Numbered from the stretch's first letter, positions 36,666-46,956 are shown. The stretch: 64,000 nucleotides of DNA from Halomonas sp. QHL1 (GCF_001882345.1 NZ_MINL01000001.1:2131705-2195704), one strand, 5' to 3'. The notes: generated from the letters alone by a model not told the origin. A program made the numbers and translations.

Positions 36666-37667
36666 ATGAGAAATAGCCGCATGCGACTGATTCAGTGTGA
36701 TCATCAGGGCCAGGTTCGCGCCGCCCTGGTCGAGAGCGAAGAGCAGGTCAGGCTGCTCGACTGTGATACCTACACCCTGGCCAAGCGGGCCATTAGCGCC
36801 GGTAAGCCACTTAGCGACATGCTGTCGGAAGCGTTGACCGAAACGCGCCTGGATTATCAAGCGCTGGTCGACGCTAAGCAGTTGCTACCCCCGCTGACGC
36901 ATAGCGACCCGGCCCACTGCCTGGTGACCGGCACCGGCCTTACCCACCTGGGCAGTGCCGACACCCGCTCGGCGATGCACGCAAAAGCCCAAGCCGCTGA
37001 AGAAGATATGACCGACTCCATGCGTATGTTCAAGCTGGGCGTGGAGGGCGGCAAACCCGATGCAGGCCAGCTAGGCGCGCAGCCGGAGTGGTTCTACAAG
37101 GGCGATGGCCAGTGCGTGGTGGCGCCGGAAACAGACATCCCCTCTCCCGCCTTCGCCGAAGATGCGGGCGAGGAACCGGAGCTGGCGGGGCTCTACGTGA
37201 TTGGTGACGAGGGCCAGCCCTGGCGGGTCGGCTACGCCCTCGGCAACGAGTTCTCTGACCACGTGACCGAGCGCTTCAACTACCTGTGGTTAGCTCACTC
37301 CAAGCTACGCGCCTGCAGCTTTGGGCCCGAACTGTTGATCGGCGAACTGCCAGCCCATCTGGAAGGCACCAGCCGTATCCAGCGGAGTGGCGAGACGCTG
37401 TGGGAGAAGCCCTTTCTCACCGGCGAGGCCAACATGGCCCATAGCCTGGCCAACCTGGAATACCACCACTTCAAATACCAGGGCTTCCGTCGCCCCGGCG
37501 ATGTGCATGTGCACTTTTTCGGTACCGCAACGCTAAGCTTCGCCGACGGCATCAAGGTGCGCGAGGGTGATCGTTTTGAGATCCAGATCAGCGAGTTTGG
37601 TCGCGCCCTGCGCAATCCCCTTCGGGTGGAAGCAGATGCACCAGCCATCAGCGTAAAATCTCTTTAA
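36666..37667 (+). CDS. araD1: AraD1/GguC family, L-2-keto-3-deoxyarabonate dehydratase
   Basis: The 333-aa protein of the fumarylacetoacetate-hydrolase superfamily, GguC/AraD1 type, dehydrates L-2-keto-3-deoxyarabonate to alpha-ketoglutarate semialdehyde. Characteristic segments are [20 protein letters not shown] and [20 protein letters not shown], plus [17 protein letters not shown] 36666 follows TAGGAATAGCCC. The next gene, for the semialdehyde dehydrogenase, starts 17 bases later, so product and next step are co-expressed. Assignment to L-KDA is inferred from neighbours and family. Confidence 0.85.
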   Translation: MRNSRMRLIQCDHQGQVRAALVESEEQVRLLDCDTYTLAKRAISAGKPLSDMLSEALTETRLDYQALVDAKQLLPPLTHSDPAHCLVTGTGLTHLGSADTRSAMHAKAQAAEEDMTDSMRMFKLGVEGGKPDAGQLGAQPEWFYKGDGQCVVAPETDIPSPAFAEDAGEEPELAGLYVIGDEGQPWRVGYALGNEFSDHVTERFNYLWLAHSKLRACSFGPELLIGELPAHLEGTSRIQRSGETLWEKPFLTGEANMAHSLANLEYHHFKYQGFRRPGDVHVHFFGTATLSFADGIKVREGDRFEIQISEFGRALRNPLRVEADAPAISVKSL

Positions 37668-37683
37668 ACCAGCAGGAGGAAGT

Positions 37684-39258
37684 ATGACTCTGGAAGGTAA
37701 ACTACTGATTGGTCAGCAGGCCGTCAGCGGCCAGCAGGCTGACATTCATGCGGTTAATCCCGCTACCGGCGAGACGCTGTCTCCCGCCTATCCCGGCGGC
37801 AGTAAGGCCGAAGTCGATCAGGCCTGCGCCTTAGCCGAGACGGCTTTTGATAGCTATCGCGAGACCTCCTTAGAGGCGCGCGCAACGTTTCTTGAAACCA
37901 TTGCCGCCGAGATCGAAGGGATCGGCGATGAGCTGATTGAACGTGCCATGGCCGAAACCGGCCTGCCACGCCCGCGCCTAGAGGGCGAACGTGGGCGTAC
38001 CTGCGGCCAGCTGCGGCTGTTCGCCTCGGTAGTGCGCGCCGGTGAGTGGCTGGATGTTCGTATCGACCCGGCCATGCCTGATCGTGAGCCGCTGCCCCGC
38101 GCCGACCTGCGTCAGTGCCATATCGGCCTGGGCCCGGTGGCGGTGTTTGGCGCCAGCAACTTCCCGCTCGCCTTCAGCGTTGCCGGTGGCGATACCGCCT
38201 CCGCCCTGGCCGCCGGCTGCCCGGTAGTCATCAAGGGCCACTCTGCCCACCCCGGCACTTCTGAGCTGGTAGGCCGCGCCATTCAGCGTGCGGTTGCCAA
38301 GTGCGAACTGCCCGAGGGCGTCTTCTCGCTGCTGTTTGGCTCGGGCCGCGAGATCGGTCAGGCGCTGGTTGCCGACCCGCGCATACAGGCGGTGGGCTTT
38401 ACCGGGTCACGCAGCGGCGGTACCGCGCTGATGGCCACCGCCCAGGCGCGGCCCCAGCCGATTCCCGTCTACGCCGAGATGAGCTCCATTAACCCGGTGT
38501 TTCTGCTGCCCGAAGCGCTCAAGGCACGCGGCAAAGCGATTGCCGAGGGGTTTGTCGGCTCGCTCAATATGGGTGCCGGGCAGTTCTGCACCAACCCAGG
38601 GTTGGTCATTGCGGTTCAGGGCCCTGAGCTGGACGCCTTTGTTGCAGCAGCCGGTGAAGCAGTCAAGGGCAGCGCTGCCCAGACCATGCTGACCCCAGGC
38701 ATTCATGACGCCTACCAGCAGGGCGTGAATCGATTGGCCAGCCATGCCAAGGTCACCGAGGTGGCACGCGGCCAGGCAGGTGAAACAGCCAACGCCTGCC
38801 AAGCAGGGTTGTTCGTTACCCAGGCCGATGCGCTCCTTAACGAGCCCGCCCTTCAGGAAGAGGTATTTGGTTCGACGTCATTGGTGATCGCCTGTGCTGA
38901 TGCCCAGGAAGTAGCGCGGGTTGCTGCCCAGATCGAAGGTCAGCTCACCATTACCCTGCAAATGGATAACGGTGACTTGGAGACCGCCCGGAAGCTGTTG
39001 CCCACGCTGGAGCGCAAAGCGGGACGGATTCTGGCCAACGGCTGGCCCACCGGCGTGGAAGTCAGCCACACCATGGTGCACGGCGGCCCCTACCCGGCGA
39101 CCTCGGATTCGCGCACTACCTCGGTAGGCAGCGCGGCGATTTTCCGCTTCCTGCGCCCGGTGTGCTACCAGGCGCTGCCGGAAGGGCTACTGCCCGAGGC
39201 GATTCGTGATGGCAACCCTTACGGGGTATCACGCCTGGTCGATGGCAAGCGTGAATAA
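37684..39258 (+). CDS. Alpha-ketoglutarate semialdehyde dehydrogenase (NADP-type ALDH)
   Basis: The 524-aa aldehyde dehydrogenase oxidises alpha-ketoglutarate semialdehyde to alpha-ketoglutarate, the last step shared by the oxidative L-arabinose and D-xylose pathways. The catalytic Cys lies in [13 protein letters not shown] (near residue 302) and the Glu in [11 protein letters not shown]; the cofactor loop [13 protein letters not shown] and SFPL-type stretch [16 protein letters not shown] are typical of the KGSADH group. AGGAGGAAGT stands before the ATG. It converges with the minus-strand Gfo/Idh gene (7-base gap, no terminator seen). Confidence 0.9.
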   Translation: MTLEGKLLIGQQAVSGQQADIHAVNPATGETLSPAYPGGSKAEVDQACALAETAFDSYRETSLEARATFLETIAAEIEGIGDELIERAMAETGLPRPRLEGERGRTCGQLRLFASVVRAGEWLDVRIDPAMPDREPLPRADLRQCHIGLGPVAVFGASNFPLAFSVAGGDTASALAAGCPVVIKGHSAHPGTSELVGRAIQRAVAKCELPEGVFSLLFGSGREIGQALVADPRIQAVGFTGSRSGGTALMATAQARPQPIPVYAEMSSINPVFLLPEALKARGKAIAEGFVGSLNMGAGQFCTNPGLVIAVQGPELDAFVAAAGEAVKGSAAQTMLTPGIHDAYQQGVNRLASHAKVTEVARGQAGETANACQAGLFVTQADALLNEPALQEEVFGSTSLVIACADAQEVARVAAQIEGQLTITLQMDNGDLETARKLLPTLERKAGRILANGWPTGVEVSHTMVHGGPYPATSDSRTTSVGSAAIFRFLRPVCYQALPEGLLPEAIRDGNPYGVSRLVDGKRE

Positions 39259-39265
39259 GCGAGCG

Positions 39266-40192
39266 TTACTCAACGAAGGCGTCGGTGGTTTCACGATGAC
39301 CGTATAGAAACGCATCGGCGACCTGGCGCAGCGGGGCCACATCCACCTCGCTGCGCTTGTTTGCGATCAGCTCGGCAAAGCGCGCATATAAACCTTGATA
39401 CTCGCGCTCCTCCTCTTCAATGATCAGTTCATCGTCGATGACCAATTGACAACCGCCCTGGGTGAGACTTAAACGGCTGCCATCGCTGTCGATATGCATA
39501 TCCCAGGTGGGCGGGCCACTTTGTAGGAAGTCGAAATCTGCCTCAATTGCTGCGCCTTCTGGATCAGTGAAAGAGAGCTTCGCCGCAATCGGGGTTTGCG
39601 CGTTACTCGGCACCAGCAGCCGCGCTTGTTGCAGGAAAAACGGCTGCGGCAGAATGGCGGTCGCAATTGACAGCGCATTGATACCAGGATCAAAAACGCC
39701 CATACCACCGGGTTCCCAGATCCACGCCTGGCCTGGATGCCATACCCGCACATCCTCCTTCCACTCGATCTCTACCTGCTGTACCTGTCGTTCGGCTAAC
39801 CACTGCTGGGCCTGGGCAACGCCGGGGGCAAACCGCGAGTGCCAGGCGGCAAATAGGCTAACGCCCTGCTCTTTGGCACAGGCAATCAAGTCCTCCACTT
39901 CGCTTAACGTTGCCCCCGGTGGCTTCTCAAGCAGCACGTGCTTGCCACGCATCAGTGCGGCCCGCGCCTGGGAGTAGCGCAGATGGGTCGGCGTGCAGAT
40001 TGAGACAGCGGTAATTTCAGGGTGGGCGTCTAGCATTGCCTCAAGACCTTGATAGCCCGGCACATCCGACAGCGAGGCGTAGGGATCCGCCGTGGCGACA
40101 AGGTGGCAGTTTGGGGTGACGGCTATTGCAGGAAGGTGCTGGTCGCGGACAATTTTACCCACGCCCACCAAGCCGAGGTTGAAGTCAGACAT
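39266..40192 (-). CDS. araA: Gfo/Idh L-arabinose (D-galactose) 1-dehydrogenase
   Basis: The 308-aa dehydrogenase has the N-terminal Rossmann GLVGVGKIVRDQH and a conserved EKPPGATLSE (Lys of the EKP motif). It resembles the Azospirillum-type L-arabinose 1-dehydrogenase, which oxidises L-arabinose or D-galactose to the lactone. The start at 40192 has AAGGCAAGCGT upstream; the frame is open to 40216. It is the third gene of the xylD-gntR-araA unit (35-base gap). It is intact, while the SDR-type dehydrogenase of the ara operon is frameshifted. The name araA follows that usage, not isomerase araA. Confidence 0.85.
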   Translation of the reverse strand: MSDFNLGLVGVGKIVRDQHLPAIAVTPNCHLVATADPYASLSDVPGYQGLEAMLDAHPEITAVSICTPTHLRYSQARAALMRGKHVLLEKPPGATLSEVEDLIACAKEQGVSLFAAWHSRFAPGVAQAQQWLAERQVQQVEIEWKEDVRVWHPGQAWIWEPGGMGVFDPGINALSIATAILPQPFFLQQARLLVPSNAQTPIAAKLSFTDPEGAAIEADFDFLQSGPPTWDMHIDSDGSRLSLTQGGCQLVIDDELIIEEEEREYQGLYARFAELIANKRSEVDVAPLRQVADAFLYGHRETTDAFVE

Positions 40193-40227
40193 ACGCTTGC
40201 CTTTGTTTTTTGCCATTAAAAATGGGT

Positions 40228-40998
40228 TCAGGGGGTGGTATGGGGCAGCTCAACGCTGCGCCCTAATGAACTGACGCTATGTTCAAGCCCCAACGCTGCG
40301 GCGGTGCCAGCCAATACCGCTTGGGAGGCTAAAAAAGCCTCCCGGGGTCGGCGCAGCCGGATACTCTCCATCAACTGACGGTGGCGTTCCAGACTCTCTT
40401 CAGGGTCCGGGGCGTTCTCGTTGGACATGGAGATCAACATATAGATGGAGGGCCGCAGGATATGCGATAGCTGCGCCCAGACAATATTGTGGGTCGCCTT
40501 GAAGATCGCCTCATGAAAGGCGAAATCGCACTCGCTGTGCAGCCGCCGCTCCTCTTCGCAGGTGGCGTTGCGCAGATTCTGTCCTAGCCCTTCAAAGGCT
40601 TCTTCCATGGCGACCAAATCACGTGCTTTGGCGCGTTTGGCGGCGGTCATCGCCACATAGGGTTCAACGTCCAGGCGGAAGGCAAGGATTTCGCGCTGAA
40701 TATCCGGGTTGGGCGCGGCGTAGCGGGTCAACCAGTCGGTCACCTGGGCGTCGAGAATATGCCACTCGGAGTACTCGCGCACCTTAGAACCATGGCCGGA
40801 GATACGCTCGATAATACCGGCATCGACCAGTTGGCGCAGGTCGCTACGCACCGCAGAGCGGTTAATAGCAAAGCGTTCGCATAGATCCATTTCACGGGGT
40901 ACTAGGTCACCGGGGTGGTAGCGCCCACCGAAGATCTCCTCGGCAAGATGTTCGGCGATACTGGGGCGAGCTGCTGGCTTACTGAGAGATGACGTCAC
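40228..40998 (-). CDS. FadR-subfamily GntR transcriptional regulator
   Basis: The 256-aa regulator has an N-terminal winged helix (GGRYHPGDLVPREMDLCERFAINRSAVRSDLRQLVDAGIIE, in two pieces) and a helical FCD effector domain with conserved His and Asp (DFAFHEAIFKATHN; LERHRQLMESIRLRR). FadR-type regulators bind a palindromic DNA site and respond to small acids. It lies between xylD and the dehydrogenase gene. The palindromes at 36562-36595 and 43047-43063 are plausible binding sites, as both flank pathway operons it probably controls. Confidence 0.88.
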   Translation of the reverse strand: MTSSLSKPAARPSIAEHLAEEIFGGRYHPGDLVPREMDLCERFAINRSAVRSDLRQLVDAGIIERISGHGSKVREYSEWHILDAQVTDWLTRYAAPNPDIQREILAFRLDVEPYVAMTAAKRAKARDLVAMEEAFEGLGQNLRNATCEEERRLHSECDFAFHEAIFKATHNIVWAQLSHILRPSIYMLISMSNENAPDPEESLERHRQLMESIRLRRPREAFLASQAVLAGTAAALGLEHSVSSLGRSVELPHTTP

Positions 40999-41082
40999 TG
41001 CGATAAGACCCTATTTCAATTCCTGCCAATCATAACGTACTTGACCCCCTCCAGCACCGCACACTGCCCCAAGCGACTGATG

Positions 41083-42885
41083 CTAATGATTATCCCTGGG
41101 CGGATGCTGGCGGGCCACATCGCGATATTTGGTGGCGGGTTCTAGCGTCATACCGCGATCCAGCGGTTCGACCATGCTGCGCTGAATCTCTTGCCAGGGG
41201 GTCTGATGGCCGGGGTAGCGATAGCCGCCCTGCTGGGCTAAACGCTCGCGGCGCGCTTCCAACTCACTATCCTCTATCAATAGCTGCACTTCGCCGCGCT
41301 TGAGATCGACCCGCAGCCGGTCGCCGCTTTCAAGTAGCGCCAGACCACCGCCGGTAGCCGCTTCCGGGGAGGCATTAAGAATCGACGGCGAACCGGAAGT
41401 GCCCGACTGGCGGCCATCGCCCAGGCAGGGCAGCGATTCGATACCCTGCTTAATCAGCGCCTCCGGTGGCTGCATATTAACCACTTCCGCACCGCCAGGG
41501 TGGCCTACGGGGCCCGCTCCGCGCATTACCAGAATGGTGCGTGAATCAATGTTCAGCGCCGGGTCGTCGATACGGGCGTGGTAATCCTCGGAGCCATCAA
41601 ACACCACGACTTTGCCTTCAAAGGCTTCCGGGTCGTTGGGGTCATTGAGGAAGCGCTCGCGGAAATCTCGCGAGATCACGCTGGTTTTCATCAGCGCCGA
41701 ATCGAACAAATTGCCCTTGAGATTGAGGAAGCCCGCGTGGTCTACCAATGGATCGTTATAGCGACAAATCACGTCACTGTCTTGAGTTTCACGACCCTCA
41801 AGATTATCGCCTAGCGAGCGACCATTCACCGTCAGCGCATCGCCGTGCAGCTTACCCGCCGTTTGTAGTTCATGGAGGATCGCGGGCACGCCCCCGGCGC
41901 GGTGGAACTCTTCGCACAGGAAAGCGCCAGCAGGCATCACGTTGGCCAGCAGCGGGATTTCATGGCCCAGCCGCTGCCAGTCGTCGTTATCCAGCTCGAT
42001 GCCCGCATGGCGGGCAATGGCATTGATATGCACCGGCGCATTGGATGAACCACCTAATGCCGAGCAGGCCACAATGGCGTTCTCAAACGCTTCCCGGGTC
42101 AGAATACCCAGCGGCCGCAGGTCTTCCCAGACCATATCGACAATCCGCGTGCCGGTGTCGTAGGCCACCATCGCGCGCTCTTTATAGGGCGCGGGAATCA
42201 CCGCCGACCCCGGCAGGCTCATACCCAGGACTTCCGCCATGGAGTTCATGGTGGAAGCGGTGCCCATGGTGTTGCAGTGCCCAATCGAGGGTGCCGAATC
42301 ACTGGCACGGGAAAGGAACTCGGCGTAGTCGATATCGCCCGCCGCCAAGCGCTTGCGCAACTCCCAGATAATCGTGCCCGAGCCCACCCGCTCCGCTCCG
42401 CGCCAGCCGTTGAGCATCGGCCCACCCGAGAGCACTATCGCGGGGATATTCACCGTTGCCGCCGCCATCAGCGCGGCCGGAGTGGTTTTATCACAGCCGG
42501 TAGTCAATACCACACCGTCTAGTGGGTAGCCGTGGAGCACTTCCACGATGCCCAAATAGGCGAGGTTACGATCTAACGCCGCCGTGGGGCGCCGCACGTT
42601 CTCGTGAATCGGGTGCATGGGAAATTCAAACGGTACGCCACCCGCTGAGCGAATACCGTCTTTAACCCGCTTGACCAAGTCGATGTGGTGGCGGTTGCAC
42701 GGGGTTAAATCAGAGCCAGACTGGCAAATACCAATAATTGGCTTACCGCTAGTCAACTCATCCAGGGTAATGCCGTAATTAAGATAGCGCTCGATGCACA
42801 GCGCCGTCGTACCGGGGTGATCAGGGTTATCGAACCAGTAACGTGAACGCAGTTGCTCAGGCGTTATTCGCTGAAAAATGGCCAT
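41083..42885 (-). CDS. xylD: D-xylonate dehydratase (IlvD/Edd family)
   Basis: The 600-aa iron-sulfur dehydratase converts D-xylonate to 2-keto-3-deoxy-D-xylonate. The pattern is close to Caulobacter Xyl[21 protein letters not shown] at the N-terminus, [55 protein letters not shown] and [20 protein letters not shown]. The cysteines of the cluster are present. It diverges from the dctP/xylX/fucD operon, and both belong to one pathway. It also forms a minus-strand unit with the GntR and araA-type genes. Confidence 0.9.
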   Translation of the reverse strand: MAIFQRITPEQLRSRYWFDNPDHPGTTALCIERYLNYGITLDELTSGKPIIGICQSGSDLTPCNRHHIDLVKRVKDGIRSAGGVPFEFPMHPIHENVRRPTAALDRNLAYLGIVEVLHGYPLDGVVLTTGCDKTTPAALMAAATVNIPAIVLSGGPMLNGWRGAERVGSGTIIWELRKRLAAGDIDYAEFLSRASDSAPSIGHCNTMGTASTMNSMAEVLGMSLPGSAVIPAPYKERAMVAYDTGTRIVDMVWEDLRPLGILTREAFENAIVACSALGGSSNAPVHINAIARHAGIELDNDDWQRLGHEIPLLANVMPAGAFLCEEFHRAGGVPAILHELQTAGKLHGDALTVNGRSLGDNLEGRETQDSDVICRYNDPLVDHAGFLNLKGNLFDSALMKTSVISRDFRERFLNDPNDPEAFEGKVVVFDGSEDYHARIDDPALNIDSRTILVMRGAGPVGHPGGAEVVNMQPPEALIKQGIESLPCLGDGRQSGTSGSPSILNASPEAATGGGLALLESGDRLRVDLKRGEVQLLIEDSELEARRERLAQQGGYRYPGHQTPWQEIQRSMVEPLDRGMTLEPATKYRDVARQHPPRDNH

Positions 42886-43046
42886 GGTTCCGCTCCACGC
42901 CTAAAGTAAATATGAAAGTCAGTAGGCGCGCTTTAGGCACTCAAACCGCCCCACCAACATTATCGATTAAGTAAGCTCCCTAAAATGAAGGGGAGAATCG
43001 TAATGAAGGTACGCTTTCTTCCCGACGGCGTCGACACATACAAAAG

Positions 43047-43063
43047 TATATGTTGAACATATA
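43047..43063. promoter_or_regulatory. Palindromic operator in xylD/dctP divergent gap
   Basis: TATATGTT-G-AACATATA is a 17-base palindrome with perfect 8-bp arms. The core and its left flank (ATACAAAAGT) match the site before araD1. TTGAAC inside it is followed after 17 bases by GACATT, a possible promoter. It lies in the 330-base gap between xylD and dctP. Confidence 0.75.
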
Positions 43064-43216
43064 GGCAAAACGTTAGACATTCATCTAAGGGTTGCGGCGC
43101 TTACTCTTTTATAAGTGAACGCCGCTTACACACAACAACAATAGCCAACACGCTGCAGCTCGCTTGGAAAACCCCCTTAGCGAAGCGGCCTGTAGCACGC
43201 CAGGAGAGTGACAACT

Positions 43217-44293
43217 ATGCACCATCTTTGGAAACGCACCCTGCTAATGACCGGTGCCACGCTGCTAAGCTCAGGTATCGCCTACGCGCAAACGCCTGAT
43301 CTTTCCGACCCGCCCGAGATTGACGGCGGCACCGTGGGTGACCACGGCAGCGTCACCCTGCGTATGGGACTTGGCTTAGCGGAAAGCTCGCCCCAGTACA
43401 TCTCCAGCCAGTACTTCGCGGATATTCTTGACCAGCGCAGTGAAGGACGCATCAGCGTTAACATCTTCCCTAACAGCCAGCTGGGCGACGACGTGCAGAT
43501 GATGGAAATGCTGCAGACCGGTACGCTGGATATGACTTACCCATCGTCTTCCCCTGCTACCAGCTACGTTGAGGAACTGGCGGTTTTCGACCTCCCCTTC
43601 TTGCTACCTACCCGGGAAGCAGCTATCGAGGCCATGCGCAGCGATGCTGCCCAGGAAATGCTCGACGCCTTCGATGGCAGCGGTCTGAAAGCCCTGGCGT
43701 TTTCCGAAAACGGCTTCCGCCAGCTCTCTAATAGCGCTCGGGAAGTCTCCTCTCCAGAGGATGTGGCTGGCCTAGACGTTCGTGGCCTGTCGATTCGCAC
43801 CATGGAAAACCCGGTGCATCTGGCTATCTGGGAAGCGCTGGGTGCCAACCCGACCCCAATGGCGTTTGGTGAGCTCTTCTCCGCCATGGAACAGGGCGTT
43901 GTCGATGGCCAGGAAAACCCCTGGAGCACCATTCTGACCTCCAACTTCCATGAAGTGCAGGACTACGGCTCCGAAACCCGCCACGTCTACACACCCTTTA
44001 TCAAGATGATCTCTCAGCGTACCTGGGATCGCCTCGACCCTGAATATCAGGAGCTTGTTCAGGAAGCCGCGCTGCAGGCTGCCGATTACGAAATCCAACT
44101 TTCCAGCGAGTACGACGACTGGGCGCGGGATCAGCTTGAAGAGCGCGGTATGCAAATCACCCGTCTTGATGACGAGCAGATTGCCGCTTTCCAGGAAGCC
44201 GTGCAGCCGGTTTACGAAGAGTGGGCCCCGCGCATTGGTGAAGATCTCGTGGAAGAATTCCAGCGAATTGCTGAATCATCAATGACCGAGTAA
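43217..44293 (+). CDS. dctP: TRAP transporter periplasmic binding protein (orphan DctP)
   Basis: The 358-aa DctP-family solute-binding protein has a signal peptide (MHHLWKRTLLMTGATLLSSG...AYAQ). ATG 43217 lies 10 bases after AGGAG and is preferred to the GTG at 43208. The TRAP family features are present: ..QYFADILDQRSEGRISVNIFP, the Arg-containing ..VRGLSIRTMENPVHLAIW and the LFSAMEQGVVDGQENPWS segment. No dctQ/dctM genes follow; the next gene is xylX. Its membrane partners are therefore elsewhere, perhaps the dctQM at 48387-50245. A sugar acid such as xylonate is a plausible ligand, inferred only from context. Confidence 0.88.
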   Translation: MHHLWKRTLLMTGATLLSSGIAYAQTPDLSDPPEIDGGTVGDHGSVTLRMGLGLAESSPQYISSQYFADILDQRSEGRISVNIFPNSQLGDDVQMMEMLQTGTLDMTYPSSSPATSYVEELAVFDLPFLLPTREAAIEAMRSDAAQEMLDAFDGSGLKALAFSENGFRQLSNSAREVSSPEDVAGLDVRGLSIRTMENPVHLAIWEALGANPTPMAFGELFSAMEQGVVDGQENPWSTILTSNFHEVQDYGSETRHVYTPFIKMISQRTWDRLDPEYQELVQEAALQAADYEIQLSSEYDDWARDQLEERGMQITRLDDEQIAAFQEAVQPVYEEWAPRIGEDLVEEFQRIAESSMTE

Positions 44294-44327
44294 GCACCAA
44301 TCGACTGGTTGGGTTGAAAACCATGCC

Positions 44328-44380
44328 TCACCCCGTACCTCTCCTGCCGTGATTACTTGGCGGCAGAGGTAACGGGGTGA
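44328..44380 (+). other. Large intercistronic hairpin between dctP and xylX
   Basis: TCACCCCGT with an ACCTCT-CCTGCCG extension pairs imperfectly with CGGCAGAGGT-AACGGGGTGA around an 11-base loop. It has no U-tail, so it is not an obvious terminator. It probably protects the upstream binding-protein message, as in malE-malF-type spacers. Confidence 0.65.
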
Positions 44381-44432
44381 TCCACCTTTAATACCTCCTC
44401 GCTGGCTGACGGCAAGCGGGAGAGCTAACGAT

Positions 44433-45608
44433 ATGAACCCCCCTATGCAACCACTGCCCCTGAATGACTCTCTCCCCAATGACCTGGATAACGCGCTGCT
44501 GGTTGGACGCGTATGGCTGGATGGCGCGCATCCCGGCCCCGCGCTGGTGACCGTGAAAAATGGCCAGGTGATCGACATCACCGAGTTCGGCCCCACTATG
44601 GCTGATCTACTGGAACGAGACGATATACGCGAGGTTGTGCGGCTAGCAGAAGGCCCCAGCCTGGGCGGGGTTGAGGCGCTACTAGCGAACTCTCAAACGT
44701 CGCCAGCGCAAGCGCCTTACTTACTCGCTCCTTGCGATGTTCAGGCCGTTAAAGCCTGTGGCGTCACCTTTGCCGTTAGCCTGTTAGAGCGGGTCATCGA
44801 GGAGCAAGCGGGCGGCGACCCAGCGCGGGCAGTGGAACTGCGCGATGACTTGCAGGCACTGATCGGCAAAGATCTTTCTAAAATCAAGCCGGGCTCTGAA
44901 GAGGCGATGTCGCTTAAAAAAGCCCTTCAGGCACGCGGTGGGTGGTCACAGTATATGGAAGTCGGCATTGGCCCTGATGCTGAAGTGTTCACTAAATCCC
45001 AGCCGCTCTCATCGGTAGGCTTTGGCACACCGGTGGGTTTGCACCCGTCTTCCAAGTGGAATAACCCCGAGCCGGAAATTGTCCTGGCAGTGGACAGCCG
45101 CGGCCAGGTGCGTGGTGCGACTCTGGGCAACGACGTTAACCTGCGCGATGTGGAAGGGCGCAGCGCCCTGCTGCTCGGCAAGGCAAAAGATAACAACGCC
45201 TCCTGCTCCATTGGTCCCTTCATTCGCCTGTTTGATGATCACTTCGATATCGACAGCGTACGCAACTGCCAGGTATCGCTGCGTATCGAGGGTGAGGATG
45301 ACGGCTTCTTGCTCCAAGGCGAGAGCGATATGCGCGAAATCAGCCGCGATCCGCTGGACTTGGTAAGCCAAACTATCGGCGACCACCACCAATATCCGGA
45401 CGGCTTCATGCTGTTCCTGGGCACCATGTTCTCGCCCATTCAGGATCGCGACGGTGAAGGCCAGGGCTTTACCCATCACCTCAATGATCGTGTCACCATC
45501 GCCACGCCCGCCCTGGGCGCCTTGGTCAACCGGGTAGGAAGAAGTGATCAACTGCCGCCCTGGACTTACGGCATTCGTGAACTGATGCGCCACTTAGCGC
45601 GCCGCTGA
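44433..45608 (+). CDS. xylX: XylX, 2-keto-3-deoxy-D-xylonate dehydratase
   Basis: The 391-aa FAH-superfamily enzyme converts 2-keto-3-deoxy-D-xylonate to alpha-ketoglutarate semialdehyde. It follows Caulobacter XylX block by block: KACGVTFAVSLLERVIEEQ, GWSQYMEVGIGPDAEVFTK, WNNPEPEIVLAVDSRGQVRG, LGNDVNLRDVEGRSALLLG and the metal-site/C-terminal FLGTMFSPIQDRDGEGQGFTHH. It is cytoplasmic. It is downstream of dctP and upstream of the fuconate-dehydratase-like gene, 46 bases apart. GGGAGAG lies before the ATG. Confidence 0.9.
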   Translation: MNPPMQPLPLNDSLPNDLDNALLVGRVWLDGAHPGPALVTVKNGQVIDITEFGPTMADLLERDDIREVVRLAEGPSLGGVEALLANSQTSPAQAPYLLAPCDVQAVKACGVTFAVSLLERVIEEQAGGDPARAVELRDDLQALIGKDLSKIKPGSEEAMSLKKALQARGGWSQYMEVGIGPDAEVFTKSQPLSSVGFGTPVGLHPSSKWNNPEPEIVLAVDSRGQVRGATLGNDVNLRDVEGRSALLLGKAKDNNASCSIGPFIRLFDDHFDIDSVRNCQVSLRIEGEDDGFLLQGESDMREISRDPLDLVSQTIGDHHQYPDGFMLFLGTMFSPIQDRDGEGQGFTHHLNDRVTIATPALGALVNRVGRSDQLPPWTYGIRELMRHLARR

Positions 45609-45654
45609 TTCTGACCATCCATAAGCCACTCATATCGCAGCCCAGGAGCGCACC

Positions 45655-46956
45655 ATGACAATCATCACTCGCGTCGAGATCCAGGATATTCGTTTTCCCA
45701 CCTCGCGCTCACTGGATGGCTCGGATGCCATGAATGCCGCGCCGGACTACTCCGCCGCCTACGTCATCCTGCACACCGATGACGGCAGCCCCGAGGGGCA
45801 CGGTTTAACCTTTACCATTGGCCGCGGCAACGAGATTGTGGTCACTGCTTTACAGTCGTTGGCGCCGCTGATTGAAGGTCGCTCTCTGGCCTCCATTACC
45901 GACAATATGGGCACCTTCTGGCGGGAAATTACCGGCGATAGTCAATTGCGCTGGATTGGCCCCGACAAAGGTGCGATTCACCTCGCCACCGCCGCCATCG
46001 TTAACGCCGTGTGGGATATGTGGGCGAAAAAAGAAGGTAAGCCGGTATGGAAGCTGCTGGTGGATATGACTCCGGAACAGCTGGTTCGCTGCCTTGATTT
46101 TCGCTTCGTCACCGATGCGTTAACGCCGGAAGAGGCTATCTGCTTGCTGCGCCGTCAGGCCTCCGGCAAAGCAGCCCGCGAAGCCGAAATGCGCCGCGAT
46201 GGCTACCCCGCCTACACCACGTCAGCGGGCTGGCTGGGTTACAGCGACGAGAAAGTGCGCCGCCTGGCTCGGGAAGCGCTGGCTGAAGGCTGGACGCACT
46301 TCAAACAGAAGATTGGTGGTGACATCGAAGATGATGCTCACCGCGCGGCGCTGCTGCGTGAAGAGATCGGCTGGGACAACGTGCTGATGATGGACGCCAA
46401 TCAGGTGTGGGAAGTCGACGAGACGATCACCAAAATGCGCAGGCTGGCCGAATTTGATCCGCTATGGATAGAGGAGCCCACCAGCCCTGACGATATTCTT
46501 GGCCACGCCGAAATCCGCCACCGGGTTGCGCCTATCGGCGTCGCCACTGGCGAGCACTGTCACAACAAAGTGATGTTCAAACAGTTTTTCCAGGCAGATG
46601 CCATCGACTACTGCCAGCTAGATGCGGCGCGCTTGGGCGGGCTTAACGAAGTGATTTTAGTAACACTGATGGCCGCCAAGTTCGGCGTGCCGATCTGCCC
46701 CCACGGCGGTGGCGTTGGACTTTGCGAATACACCCAACATATTTCCCTATTCGACTATATCGCGATATCCGGCAGCCTTGAAGGTCGCGTACTTGAGTAT
46801 GTAGATCACCTTCACGAGCACTTTATCGATCCAGTGGTCATCAACCGTGGCCGCTACCAAGTGCCTGAAGCGCCAGGTTACAGTATCGCCATGCACACAG
46901 AATCCCAAGCCCAGCACCGCTTCCCCGAGGGCGCGGCCTGGCAGGAAGAGAATTAA
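45655..46956 (+). CDS. L-fuconate dehydratase-like enolase-superfamily enzyme
   Basis: The 433-aa mandelate-racemase/enolase-superfamily acid-sugar dehydratase resembles L-fuconate dehydratase (FucD, about 440 aa). The metal ligands and bases are visible: FKQKIGG (Lys pair), the MDANQVWEV Asp, the WIEEPTSPDD Glu and ATGEHCHNK. The N-terminus DIRFPTSRSLDGSDAMNAAPDYSAAY is FucD-like. It sits in the D-xylose operon and overlaps the next gene by one base (TAATGA). It could act on another C5/C6 sugar acid. No other fucose-pathway gene is close. Confidence 0.85.
   Translation: MTIITRVEIQDIRFPTSRSLDGSDAMNAAPDYSAAYVILHTDDGSPEGHGLTFTIGRGNEIVVTALQSLAPLIEGRSLASITDNMGTFWREITGDSQLRWIGPDKGAIHLATAAIVNAVWDMWAKKEGKPVWKLLVDMTPEQLVRCLDFRFVTDALTPEEAICLLRRQASGKAAREAEMRRDGYPAYTTSAGWLGYSDEKVRRLAREALAEGWTHFKQKIGGDIEDDAHRAALLREEIGWDNVLMMDANQVWEVDETITKMRRLAEFDPLWIEEPTSPDDILGHAEIRHRVAPIGVATGEHCHNKVMFKQFFQADAIDYCQLDAARLGGLNEVILVTLMAAKFGVPICPHGGGVGLCEYTQHISLFDYIAISGSLEGRVLEYVDHLHEHFIDPVVINRGRYQVPEAPGYSIAMHTESQAQHRFPEGAAWQEEN

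Noticed and set aside
43003..43056. 17-residue plus-strand frame with good ribosome-binding site
   Set aside because: It ends inside the operator and lies upstream of the inferred dctP promoter, so it would probably not be transcribed as a leader.
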